Positions 1 to 8,695 of a stretch of 16,873 nt of DNA are shown here, in pieces. Below the pieces are notes generated by a model. It had not been told where the DNA came from and did not search any database. It worked only from the letters and a program-made list of their open reading frames with translations. Each line of letters starts with the position of its first letter. Positions within the stretch are counted from its first letter, which is position 1. Origin of the DNA: an uncultured Clostridia bacterium (GTDB lineage: Bacteria > Bacillota > Clostridia > Oscillospirales > Ruminococcaceae); contig CAMAJC010000006.1 in the NCBI GenBank assembly GCA_945835425.1, positions 1 through 16,873 on the forward strand. Direction: 5' to 3'. The translations under genes were made by a program, and so were the position numbers.

Positions 1-6
1 TTTTTC

Positions 7-966
7 TTATACTTTCACATTCTTGACCATAATCGAAGGCATCATATCCTCGACCAGCTTTCTGCTGACGATATCGGTGCCGTCCAGCGTCACCGAAGCC
101 GTACCGGCTGCGGCGGCAAAGTGCGCGGCTGTGGCAGGGTCCTCCCCTTCCTCCAGCGCGTAGATAAAGGATGCCAGCGTCGTGTCACCGGCACCAATCG
201 TCGAGCGGACCTCCACCGGCGACGGAATCAGCCGTGCGCCGCCGCCCTCTCCTACATAGAGCAGACCCTTGCTGCCCAGGGAGACGAGGACGTGGGTGAC
301 GCTTGCGGAGAGGACTTTTGCAAACTTGACAATCGACTGCTCGGTGCGCAGGTCAGTGCCGCACATCGCCCGGAATTCCGGGAGGTTGGGCTTGATGAGG
401 AAGGGCCGCAACTCTTCCATATCCTCCACATGGAAGACCGCTGAATCCAGCGCAATCTTGGCGTTTTCCCGCTTGACCGAGAGGATAAAGGATTTATAGG
501 CTTCGGGGGTGATATTGGGCGGAAGGGAGCCTGCGAAAACGATCAGGCAGCAGCCCTGCCCGTCGATCTCGCGCAGAATCCGATCCTTGACCTCGTGCAT
601 GGCCTTGGCGCTGACGGGGCACCCTGCCCGGTTGACCTTGAGCACCCGTTTGTCCGGGATGACCAGCGTCAGGTTCTCCCGCACGGCGCCCGGAATCTGG
701 ACAAAATCATACTGAACACCGTCTTTGTCCAGCAGCGCCGTAAATGTATTATAGTTATCGCTTCCGGCGACGCCGAGGCAGCGGACGTCCTTTTGCCCAT
801 AAGACGCGAACACCCGCGCGATATTAATCGCCTTGCCGCCGGCATAGACCTTTTCCGCCGACGTCTTGTTCGGCTCATTGAAATCCATCGTATTGACCCA
901 CAGCGTTACATCCAGCGCCGGGTTTAAGGATACCGTAATGATCCGGTCAAACAGCTTTCCCAACAA
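7..966 (-). CDS. fruK: 1-phosphofructokinase family sugar kinase (PfkB fold)
   Basis: A 319-residue PfkB/ribokinase-fold kinase, expected to phosphorylate a sugar phosphate such as fructose 1-phosphate with ATP in the cytoplasm. Visible marks are the N-terminal TVSLNPALD (11-19), GGKAINIAR (43-51) in the sugar-binding region, GSLPP (146-150), KPNLPEF (192-198), the VSLGSKG nucleotide-site strand (228-234) and the GAGDT anion hole with catalytic Asp near 261. Length matches FruK/LacC. The start is a TTG preceded by a GGGGG-containing ribosome binding site; a second TTG directly follows, so the start is uncertain by one codon. It lies about 40 bases after cysS with no promoter seen between, so it may be read from the cys genes. 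No fructose PTS genes are in view, so tagatose-6-phosphate kinase is a real alternative. Family call is firm, substrate is inferred. Confidence 0.85.
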   Translation of the reverse strand: MLGKLFDRIITVSLNPALDVTLWVNTMDFNEPNKTSAEKVYAGGKAINIARVFASYGQKDVRCLGVAGSDNYNTFTALLDKDGVQYDFVQIPGAVRENLTLVIPDKRVLKVNRAGCPVSAKAMHEVKDRILREIDGQGCCLIVFAGSLPPNITPEAYKSFILSVKRENAKIALDSAVFHVEDMEELRPFLIKPNLPEFRAMCGTDLRTEQSIVKFAKVLSASVTHVLVSLGSKGLLYVGEGGGARLIPSPVEVRSTIGAGDTTLASFIYALEEGEDPATAAHFAAAAGTASVTLDGTDIVSRKLVEDMMPSIMVKNVKV

Positions 967-1007
967 ATGACCCCCTTTTACATTTGACGTTGTCGTGTTT
1001 TATGTGT

Positions 1008-2396
1008 TTATGCGCGCTTGGTGACCTGCGTGCCTTGTCTGGTCTCCTTGACGTCATAGCCCAGGGCTTCGATCTGCGCACGGAGCTCGTCAGCGCGGGC
1101 AAAGTTCTTCTCTTTTCTCGCGGCCTTTCTCTCCTCGACCAGGGCCATGACCTCGTCCGGAATCTGGTTGTCATCCTTGCGGGCATAGAGCAGGCCGAGA
1201 ACATCGGTCAGCCGGAGGAACAGCTTCTGCATCGCTTCCAACTTTTCCTTGGGCAGCGGATTTTCCTTCAGGGTGGTGTTGATATCCCGCGCCAGCTCGA
1301 AGATAACGGAGAGCGCGTCGGCGGTGTTCAGGTCGTCGTCCATGTACGCTTTGAAGCGGGTCTCATAGCTTTCCAGCTCAGACGGGTCAAAGGGCGCGCT
1401 GACCGCATGGGGCAGAGCCGCTTCCAGCGCGGATTTGCAGTTATAGAGTCTATCCAGGCTTGCGACGCACTGGGTCATGATATCGGCCGAGTAGTTGATC
1501 GGGCTGCGGTAATGGGACTGCAGCATCAGGTAGCGGATCGGCTCATAGCCGTAAACACCGGCCACGTCGCGGACGGTAAAGAAGTTGTTTAAGGACTTGC
1601 TCATTTTGACCTTGTCGACGGTGATGAAGCCGTTGTGCATCCAGTAGTGGGCAAATTCCCTGCCGTTGGCCGCTTCCGACTGGGCGATTTCATTTTCATG
1701 GTGCGGGAAGATCAGGTCTTCGCCGCCGCAGTGGATGTCGATAGTGTCACCGAGGTACTGTTTGGCCATGGTGGAGCACTCGATGTGCCAGCCGGGACGG
1801 CCTTCCGACCAGGGAGAGGTCCAGTGGGGTTCGCCGGGCTTGGCTGCCTTCCAGAGGGCGAAATCAGCGGGATGCTCCTTGATATCGCCGACCTCAATCC
1901 GCGCACCGGCTTCCAGGTCTTCCAGCGGCTGATGGGACAGCTTGCCGTACTCGGGGAAATTGTGGGTGCGGAAATAGACGTCGCCGTTTGCTTCATAAGC
2001 AAAACCCTTGTCGACCAGCGCCTGCACAAAAGCGATGATCTGGTCCATCAACTGGGTGACCTGCGGATGGTAGTCAGCGGGCATAACGTTTAAGCCGGCC
2101 GCATCTTTTTTGTATTCGGCAATGTAGCGCTCGGAAATGACGGTGGACTCGACGCCCTCTTCGTTGGCCTTGCGGATGATCTTGTCGTCGACGTCGGTGA
2201 AGTTCTGGACATAGGTGACGTCGTAGCCGGAGTATTTCAGATACCGGCGCAGGGTGTCAAAAACGCAGATCGGGCGGGCATTGCCAAGATGAATCAGGTT
2301 ATAGACCGTCGGGCCGCAGGCGTAGATCGAGACCTTGCCGGGGTTGATCGTCTGCAGATCCTCTTCGGTGCGGGACATGGTGTTGTAAATCTTCAT
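1008..2396 (-). CDS. cysS: Cysteinyl-tRNA synthetase
   Basis: Class I aminoacyl-tRNA synthetase that charges tRNA-Cys in the cytoplasm. The 462-residue length is normal. The ATP-binding HIGH-like motif is HLGN (36-39) and the KMSKS loop is at 264-268. The zinc site that selects cysteine is complete: Cys27 in ACGPT, Cys207 in IEC, and His232 and Glu236 in PHHENE. The C-terminal DALR-type helical part includes a NFARADELR segment near 431. The ATG start has a GAAAGGA site ten bases upstream. It follows cysE by 73 bases, the classic Bacillota pairing of the last cysteine-precursor step with cysteine charging. No T-box leader is visible directly ahead of it. Confidence 0.98.
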   Translation of the reverse strand: MKIYNTMSRTEEDLQTINPGKVSIYACGPTVYNLIHLGNARPICVFDTLRRYLKYSGYDVTYVQNFTDVDDKIIRKANEEGVESTVISERYIAEYKKDAAGLNVMPADYHPQVTQLMDQIIAFVQALVDKGFAYEANGDVYFRTHNFPEYGKLSHQPLEDLEAGARIEVGDIKEHPADFALWKAAKPGEPHWTSPWSEGRPGWHIECSTMAKQYLGDTIDIHCGGEDLIFPHHENEIAQSEAANGREFAHYWMHNGFITVDKVKMSKSLNNFFTVRDVAGVYGYEPIRYLMLQSHYRSPINYSADIMTQCVASLDRLYNCKSALEAALPHAVSAPFDPSELESYETRFKAYMDDDLNTADALSVIFELARDINTTLKENPLPKEKLEAMQKLFLRLTDVLGLLYARKDDNQIPDEVMALVEERKAARKEKNFARADELRAQIEALGYDVKETRQGTQVTKRA

Positions 2397-2440
2397 ATAT
2401 AGACATTCCTTTCATTTGCAGGATTGGATTTTCTGTTTTG

Positions 2441-2463
2441 AGCGGACTGAAAACCAGCCCGCT
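2441..2463 (-). other. Stem-loop between cysE and cysS
   Basis: A 9-bp stem (2441-2449 with 2455-2463, one G-U pair on the minus-strand RNA) closes a 5-base loop in the short cysE-cysS gap. On the minus strand it is followed by CAAAACAG rather than a U tract, so it does not look like an intrinsic terminator. A role in mRNA stability or processing between the two genes is possible but unproven. Confidence 0.4.
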
Positions 2464-2469
2464 TTATCT

Positions 2470-3141
2470 TTATTCAACCGCACGGGACTCTTTTAACGCC
2501 CGGTTTTCTTTCTCCAGCTGTTCGACCCGTTTGGAAAGGGCCGTGATCTGCTCCTTGAGGGAGGCAAATTCCTGTCCGACAGGGTCGGGCATGTGAATCT
2601 GGTCGAGGTCCTGGGTGACGCGGACGCCGTCCAGCTTGACGACCCGCGCCGGAACGCCGACTGCGGTCGCATTGGCCGGAATCGCTTCCAGCACCACCGC
2701 GCCGGCGGCAATTTTCGTGTTATCGCCGATGGTGAAGGGGCCGAGCACCTTAGCGCCGGAGCCGACGGTGACGTTTTTGCCCAGCGTCGGGTGGCGTTTG
2801 CCGACGTCCTTGCCGGTGCCGCCGAGGGTCACGCCCTGATAGAGGGTACAGCCGTCGCCCACTTCGGCGGTCTCGCCGATGACGATGCCTGCGCCGTGGT
2901 CGATAAAGACGCCGGTGCCGATTTTCGCGCCGGGATGGATTTCGACGCCGGTGCGGAACTTGGCGTACTGGGAAATCCAGCGGGCAAGGAAGAAATGATC
3001 ATGATTATAAAGCCAGTAGGCAGGCCGGTGCAGCATAATCGCGTGCAGGCCGGAATAGAGGAGCAGCACCTCGACGGAATTCCTTGCCGCCGGGTCGCGC
3101 TCTTTGACTGCGCGGATATCCGCGCGGAGACGGTCTAACAT
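2470..3141 (-). CDS. cysE: Serine O-acetyltransferase
   Basis: Transfers acetyl from acetyl-CoA to L-serine, giving O-acetylserine for cysteine synthesis. The 223-residue protein has an N-terminal helical part, then left-handed beta-helix hexapeptide repeats (about 64-165) with catalytic His82 in DHGAG, HPTLG (117-121), TLGGTG (105-110) and the AGVPA-like VGVPARVV (161-168). The second catalytic acid, Asp143 in E. coli, is Glu68 here in VEIHP, as I recall for Bacillus enzymes. The C-terminus ends in a short coiled-coil-like stretch (about 192-220) instead of the usual inhibitory tail. The ATG at 3141 has AGAAAGGA nine bases upstream. An in-frame TTG at 3195 would add 18 residues but has no ribosome binding site and sits in a hairpin. 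Followed by cysS. Confidence 0.96.
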   Translation of the reverse strand: MLDRLRADIRAVKERDPAARNSVEVLLLYSGLHAIMLHRPAYWLYNHDHFFLARWISQYAKFRTGVEIHPGAKIGTGVFIDHGAGIVIGETAEVGDGCTLYQGVTLGGTGKDVGKRHPTLGKNVTVGSGAKVLGPFTIGDNTKIAAGAVVLEAIPANATAVGVPARVVKLDGVRVTQDLDQIHMPDPVGQEFASLKEQITALSKRVEQLEKENRALKESRAVE

Positions 3142-3182
3142 AAAACAGGTTCCTTTCTGTGTGCAGTTACAAAGCGTGACAA

Positions 3183-3217
3183 TTTTGGGGTTCAAGCATC
3201 CGCCTCAACACCCAAAA
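3183..3217 (-). other. Stem-loop in cysE leader
   Basis: Ten base pairs with one bulged base (3183-3192 with 3207-3217) form a hairpin with a 14-base loop between the upstream hydrolase stop and the cysE ribosome binding site. Its 5' arm carries the Ts and its 3' arm the As, the reverse of an intrinsic terminator. No T-box AGGGTGG-type element is present nearby. Confidence 0.4.
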
Positions 3218-3281
3218 ATCACCTGGCGGAATCCCCAGAGTGTATGGAGCTGTCGCCCTGTCATCAGAAAAGACATTTGTT

Positions 3282-4007
3282 TCACATTCCCTTCGTTATC
3301 AGTTGTTCGCGCAGATAGGCGAGCATTCCTTCCCGGTCTTCCGGCGGGCAGTGCCCCAGCAAAAAAGCGGAAAAGTCCAGCGGCTGAAAAAGCGCAAGCA
3401 TAGCCCGGAGTTTTTCGAGATCAAATTTCCCGTCATTATCGTAAAAATCTTCGCAGGCCGCATCTCCCACGGCCAGCGCCTTTTCCTCCGGAATATAAAT
3501 ATACAGGCTGTCGCGGGAGTGGGGAGAATCGGCGGCAAAAAGTTCCAGATGAATGCCGCCCAAGTCAATTGTACTGCGGTCTTCGACCTCTTCCTGCGCA
3601 GGACAGACGGTTATCTCATCGAGATTCTCGTATTCGATACGGATGCACCGGTTGCAAAAATCGATATCCTCGCCCGTCTTTTCCCGGGTGTCCATCGCTT
3701 CCGGTGTCCAGACCCAGTTCATGACCTGCCGGAGTTTTTGATTGGTCAGGACAGACGCGACCGTCTTTCCCTGCACATAGGGCAGGCCAAAGGTGTGGTC
3801 CCAGTGCCAGTGGGTGATGACCGTGTAGTCCGGTAGCGGCAGGCCCATTTCGGTAAGCGCCGCGTAAAAGCTCTCCACATGGCGGCGGGAATTGCCCGCG
3901 TCGATCACGGCGCTCTGCCGGTCGCCGCGGATATAATAGAGGTACGGGCGGTCGGTACGCTCCTCTCCCTCATAGTAATATATGCGGTTAGAGAACTTTT
4001 TGAGCAT
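3282..4007 (-). CDS. MBL-fold metallo-hydrolase
   Basis: A 241-residue metallo-beta-lactamase-fold protein, probably a cytoplasmic hydrolase binding two metal ions. The metal ligands are visible: THWHWDH (65-71, the HxHxDH motif), SPHSRDS with His163, GDAACEDF with Asp182, and a final His219 in LGHCPP. No signal peptide is seen. The ATG start has a GGAGG-type site. Relatives of this size include hydroxyacylglutathione hydrolase-like and quorum-quenching lactonase-like enzymes, and the sequence alone does not choose between them. It sits between a cytidine-deaminase-like gene and cysE with modest gaps, which gives no substrate clue. Fold call is firm, reaction unknown. Confidence 0.9.
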   Translation of the reverse strand: MLKKFSNRIYYYEGEERTDRPYLYYIRGDRQSAVIDAGNSRRHVESFYAALTEMGLPLPDYTVITHWHWDHTFGLPYVQGKTVASVLTNQKLRQVMNWVWTPEAMDTREKTGEDIDFCNRCIRIEYENLDEITVCPAQEEVEDRSTIDLGGIHLELFAADSPHSRDSLYIYIPEEKALAVGDAACEDFYDNDGKFDLEKLRAMLALFQPLDFSAFLLGHCPPEDREGMLAYLREQLITKGM

Positions 4008-4059
4008 TCTGTTTTTCCTCCGTTTGGCTCCTGTCTATGCGTGGTTTTCAGTCTGTAGC

Positions 4060-4076
4060 GGCGACCTGCGGTCGCC
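4060..4076. repeat. Small palindromic repeat, GGCGACC type
   Basis: A perfect 7-bp palindrome (GGCGACC, loop TGC, GGTCGCC) in the 76-base gap between the cytidine-deaminase-like gene and the hydrolase. A degraded relative occurs at 13260-13285. This matches, from memory, short intergenic palindromes common in Oscillospiraceae. No U tract follows, so a terminator role is not supported. Confidence 0.55.
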
Positions 4077-4083
4077 ACCAATA

Positions 4084-4461
4084 TCAGTCCCAGCGGTAAG
4101 GCAGCAGCTCGTCGAGGGTCACAATTTTCCCGTCCCCGACCATGACCTCACAAGCCAGATTCTCGTGGTTGATCTGATAGAGAAATTCCCGGCAGCGGCC
4201 GCAGGGCGGAATCACGCCCACACCGATGCAGTAAGCGACCAGCTTGACAATCCGGCTCTCACCGGCCGTAATCATAGCCGCGGCTGCGGCGTGTTCGGCG
4301 CAAAAGCCCATCGAACAGGGCGTATCGATGCAGACGCCCTTATAGACATTCCCTTTATCGGTCAGGATCGCCGCTGCGACGCCGCCTGCATCGGCGGAAT
4401 CGGACAGCTTCATCGGGCGGACCGTTTCTTTGGCGATCTGTACAAGCTCAGCAAAATCCAT
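4084..4461 (-). CDS. cdd: Cytidine deaminase-like zinc enzyme
   Basis: A 125-residue member of the cytidine deaminase fold, expected to deaminate a cytidine-like nucleoside for pyrimidine salvage. The zinc and catalytic residues are present: Cys54-Ala-Glu56 (CAEH) and PCGRC with Cys87 and Cys90. The region before CAE reads GVCIDTPCSMGF, where classic cytidine deaminases carry an NxE ribose-binding motif, which I cannot find. That makes the family secure and the substrate less so: a blasticidin-S-deaminase-like or other nucleoside deaminase is possible. The ATG has a strong AAGGAG site. pgsA lies 26 bases upstream in transcription order, so the two are probably co-transcribed. Confidence 0.85.
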   Translation of the reverse strand: MDFAELVQIAKETVRPMKLSDSADAGGVAAAILTDKGNVYKGVCIDTPCSMGFCAEHAAAAAMITAGESRIVKLVAYCIGVGVIPPCGRCREFLYQINHENLACEVMVGDGKIVTLDELLPYRWD

Positions 4462-4487
4462 GGCGGTCTCCTTACAGGCACATTTTG

Positions 4488-5054
4488 TTACATCGAGCCG
4501 GTAAACTGCTCCTTATTCTGCACCAGATATTCGATGCCGGAATAGAGGGTGATGGCGGCGCAGATCCAGATCAGCACGCCGCTGACCGTGACCAGCGGGA
4601 AGGTGGAAGCCAGCACACCGGCATCCATCAGCGCCATCAGCAGCAAAATCGCGACGATCGAAACCATTGTAACGGCGGTTTTGACCTTGCCGGATTTCCC
4701 GGCGGCGATGACCTTGCCGTTTGATGCCGCGACCATCCGCAGGGAGCTGACGAGGAATTCCCGGGCCATCATAATGACGACGGCGACGGAAGAAGCCAAC
4801 CCAAGCTCAGTAAAGGCGATCAGCGCCGCAAAAACCAGCACCTTATCGGCCACCGGGTCGAGGAACTTGCCGAAATCGGTAATCATCTTCCGGCTGCGGG
4901 CGATATGCCCGTCCAGCGCGTCGGTAATAGAGGCAGCCGCAAAGACGACCAGCGCCCAAACCCCATGCAGCGGGATTGCGTCCACCAGCAAAAATAAAAG
5001 GAAAAACGGAACCAATATGACCCGCAGCAGGGTCAGTTTATTGGGAAGATTCAT
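4488..5054 (-). CDS. pgsA: CDP-diacylglycerol--glycerol-3-phosphate 3-phosphatidyltransferase
   Basis: Integral membrane enzyme that makes phosphatidylglycerol phosphate, the committed step to phosphatidylglycerol. The 188-residue length is typical. The complete CDP-alcohol phosphatidyltransferase signature runs from Asp45 to Asp70: D45, D48-G49, A52-R53, G62, D66 and D70, the metal and CDP binding site. Hydrophobic membrane segments lie near 8-25, 30-44, 72-98, 126-145 and 154-172. The start MNLPNKLT is typical of PgsA, with AGAAAGGA twelve bases upstream. It follows rimO across a repeat-bearing 167-base gap; the rimO-pgsA neighbourhood near recA is common in Bacillota. Confidence 0.96.
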   Translation of the reverse strand: MNLPNKLTLLRVILVPFFLLFLLVDAIPLHGVWALVVFAAASITDALDGHIARSRKMITDFGKFLDPVADKVLVFAALIAFTELGLASSVAVVIMMAREFLVSSLRMVAASNGKVIAAGKSGKVKTAVTMVSIVAILLLMALMDAGVLASTFPLVTVSGVLIWICAAITLYSGIEYLVQNKEQFTGSM

Positions 5055-5101
5055 CGCAGGAATCCATCCTTTCTAATGAAACGGACAAAATAAGGCCATC
5101 G

Positions 5102-5138
5102 AAAACCGCGCCGACTGCCTGTCAGCAGAAACGGTTTT
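5102..5138 (-). terminator. Possible terminator or repeat hairpin after rimO
   Basis: On the minus strand AAAACCG pairs with CGGTTTT (7 bp, 5132-5138 with 5102-5108), with an inner 4-bp CTGC/GCAG stem. The A-before, T-after polarity fits an intrinsic terminator downstream of rimO, but the T run is only four bases and is inside the stem. It may equally be part of the adjoining repeat element. Confidence 0.35.
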
Positions 5139-5155
5139 GAGATATTATTTTAATC

Positions 5156-5215
5156 ATCCGCGCCAGCGGATACCATAATTATTCATTCTTCATTATTCAC
5201 TATTCATTATTCATT
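5156..5215. repeat. MITE-like repeat: hairpin plus five tandem heptamers
   Basis: A 6-bp palindrome ATCCGC/GCGGAT with a 4-base loop (5156-5171) is followed by five tandem copies of a 7-base unit with consensus ATTCATT (5181-5215; copies 2 and 3 each differ by one base). The composition is AT-rich against GC-rich genes. Strings of this heptamer beside a small GC hairpin are, as I recall, common intergenic elements in Ruminococcaceae-type genomes. It carries no coding capacity. It starts six bases from the rimO stop. Confidence 0.65.
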
Positions 5216-5221
5216 GGATTA

Positions 5222-6565
5222 TCAAAGGTCTTCGACGTTTACGCCCAGCATATCGACGTCCATCATATCGTTCAGCTGCACCTGCAGATATTCGCCCATA
5301 TAGGGACGGCGCTTGGAGGTGAAGAAGATTTTGCCGTCGATTTCCGGCGCTTCGTATTCGCTGCGGCCAAAATAGCACTCGGCATATTTGTCCCAGCCCT
5401 CGGTCACGACGGTGACGACCTGACCCAGACGCTTTTCGTTCTTGGCCATAGTGATGTTGTCCTGCTCATCCTGGATAATCTCAGCGCGGTGCTGCCGGAC
5501 TTCGGGGTCGACCTGGTGGTCCATGGCGGCGGCACGGGTGCCCTCTTCCTCCGAATAGGGGAAGCAGCCCACATGATCAAAACGCATATCCTTGACAAAC
5601 TGGGCCAGCTTTTTGAACTGGTCATTCGTCTCACCGGGGAAGCCTGCAATCAGCGAAGTGCGCAGGACGATGCCAGGGATGCGCTCCCGCAGCTTGCGGA
5701 TCAGGGTCTTGAGCATCTTCTGGTCACCCGGCCGGTTCATGGCCTTCAAAATATCGCCGTCGCAGTGCTGCATCGGGATATCGAGGTATTTGACCAGCTT
5801 TTCTTCGGAAGCAATGGTATCGATCAGCTCGTCGGTGATGCGCTCGGGGTAAGCGTAGAGGGTGCGGATCCAGCGGATGCCGTCGATCTTGCACAGCTCT
5901 CTGAGCAGCGCCGCCAGCTTATATTCGCCGTAGAGGTCAAGGCCGTAACGGGAAGTATCCTGCGCGACGACCACCAGCTCGGTGACGCCCTTTTCCGCCA
6001 GTTCCTTTGCCTCCTCGATGATGCTCTCCATCGGTCTGGAACGGAAACGGCCGCGGATGGACGGAATCGCACAGTAGGAGCAGCAGTTGTCGCAGCCCTC
6101 GGCGATCTTCAGATAGGCATAGAAGGGCAGCGAATACAGATGGCGCTCGCCGTCCAGCGGCAGCTGATCCTTGGGCGATTTGACCCGCAGGACCTCGCCG
6201 TCCAGGGCTTTATTGATCATCGAAACGATGTCGCCGTTGCAGCCGATACCGGCGATGACGTCGGCAGTGGGCATATTCTCGGCGATATCATCGAGATACC
6301 GCTCGGCCAGACAGCCGGTGACGATGACTTTTTTGATCCGGCCCTCTGCCTTGAGGGTCAAAAATTCGTCGATGTTCTCGATCGCTTCTTCCTTGGCGCT
6401 CTGGATAAAGCCGCAGGTGTTGATAATAACGACGTCGGCCAGACCCGGCTCGGTCTCCAGCTGGAAACCGGCTTTCTCTATTTTATCCAGCATGATCTCC
6501 GCATCGACCTGGTTCTTCGGGCACCCGAGGCTGACCATGCCGACTTTGATCGGTTTTTCAGACAT
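5222..6565 (-). CDS. rimO: Ribosomal protein S12 methylthiotransferase RimO
   Basis: Radical SAM enzyme that adds a methylthio group to the conserved aspartate of ribosomal protein S12. The 447-residue protein has the N-terminal UPF0004 domain with cluster cysteines Cys15 (SLGCPKNQVDAE, diagnostic of RimO over MiaB), Cys51 (NTCGF) and Cys85 (TGCLAERY). The radical SAM motif CxxxCxxC is Cys158, Cys162 and Cys165, followed by IRGRFRSRP. A C-terminal TRAM domain occupies roughly 375-447. AGAAAGGA lies eleven bases before the ATG. It follows recX by 121 bases. Confidence 0.97.
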   Translation of the reverse strand: MSEKPIKVGMVSLGCPKNQVDAEIMLDKIEKAGFQLETEPGLADVVIINTCGFIQSAKEEAIENIDEFLTLKAEGRIKKVIVTGCLAERYLDDIAENMPTADVIAGIGCNGDIVSMINKALDGEVLRVKSPKDQLPLDGERHLYSLPFYAYLKIAEGCDNCCSYCAIPSIRGRFRSRPMESIIEEAKELAEKGVTELVVVAQDTSRYGLDLYGEYKLAALLRELCKIDGIRWIRTLYAYPERITDELIDTIASEEKLVKYLDIPMQHCDGDILKAMNRPGDQKMLKTLIRKLRERIPGIVLRTSLIAGFPGETNDQFKKLAQFVKDMRFDHVGCFPYSEEEGTRAAAMDHQVDPEVRQHRAEIIQDEQDNITMAKNEKRLGQVVTVVTEGWDKYAECYFGRSEYEAPEIDGKIFFTSKRRPYMGEYLQVQLNDMMDVDMLGVNVEDL

Positions 6566-6610
6566 ATTGATAACAATCCTTTCTGTTTTTGCAAGAAGTC
6601 TCTATAATGA

Positions 6611-6645
6611 AGGCTGCGGCGGGTTGAGGGGGCCTGCCCTACAAC
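6611..6645. repeat. GC-rich intergenic repeat remnant
   Basis: A GC-rich stretch in the recX-rimO gap, reading GTAGGGCAGGCCCCCTC on the minus strand (a 4-bp GGGC/GCCC palindrome inside), resembles the GTAGGG-led repeats found at 13260-13285. It is noncoding and differs from the surrounding AT-rich bases. Only weakly supported as a family member. Confidence 0.35.
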
Positions 6646-6686
6646 GCATCACAGACACCTGATAATCGCAGTGTTTTGTCAGGCGG

Positions 6687-7351
6687 TCATTCCTCTTCCT
6701 CCGCCAGCTCGGCCTCCACCGCTTCGATGGCGGCAAGGCTTTCCCCAAAGCTGTGTCCCAGCCGCATCAGTCCCTGCAGTGCTTTGTTTTTTCCTTTGGA
6801 GTACCCGCGCCGGAATCCGGAAGGTTCTTCCTCATCCTCGTCAGGCGTAAGATAGCGGGCATATTTTTTCCGCACCAGCTCCACAAGCGCGTCCTCGTCC
6901 GTTTCCAGCCCGGAAAGCGCCTCGTCGATCACATCCCGCGGAAAGCCTTTTTTCATCAGCTCCTGCCGGATACGGCGCGGACCCTGTTTGCGGACGGTGC
7001 TGAGGTATTCGGCCAGCCTTTTTGCATAGGCGTCCTCATGAATCAGCCCCAGCTCTTCCATCTCGTCGGCAATCTTCTCCGCTGTCTCCCAGTCGATATG
7101 ACGCGCGAGCTTACTCGTCAGCTCCGCCTTGGAGTGCTCCCGGCTTTCCAGCAGGTAAAACGCCCGTTCGCGGCCTTTGCGGTAATCGGCCGCAGCGCGT
7201 ACCTCTGCGAGGAACTCCTCGGTCACTTCCATTCCCTTGCGGAGACGGAAGTCCATAATCAGCGTGTCGGCGAGAATATACCAGTATTCCCCATCCACAT
7301 CGACCCGGTAGCGGTTTCCTTTGTCCCCGTACCGGGTGATGGACGTGATCA

Positions 7352-7355
<4 letters not shown>
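6687..7355 (-). CDS. recX: Regulatory protein RecX
   Basis: RecX binds RecA filaments and modulates recombination and the SOS response. The 222-residue protein has the expected string of three-helix repeats: an N-terminal part with the ALRYL-like ERAFYLLESREHSKAEL (63-79), a central block with EELGLIHEDAYA, and GPRRIRQELMKKGFPRDVI with the invariant G-x-x-x-I-x-x-x-L pattern. An acidic insert (DEDEEE) lies in the last repeat region and the C-terminus ends in AELAEEEE. Its ATG overlaps the recA stop by four bases (ATGA), so translation is probably coupled to recA. A second ATG follows at once, leaving a one-codon uncertainty. Confidence 0.93.
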
Positions 7356-8650
<1,295 letters not shown>

Positions 8651-8695
8651 TGAAGATCATTCCTTTCTATCATAAATAAACAAATTGTTACGGAT

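Noticed and set aside
3142..3195. An 18-residue N-terminal extension of CysE from a TTG.
   Set aside because: The ATG at 3141 has a strong AGAAAGGA site and gives the normal family N-terminus; the TTG sits in a hairpin with no ribosome site.
3142..3281. T-box riboswitch ahead of cysE-cysS.
   Set aside because: The gap is only 140 bases and has no AGGGTGGNACCGCG-type antiterminator sequence or terminator with a U tract.
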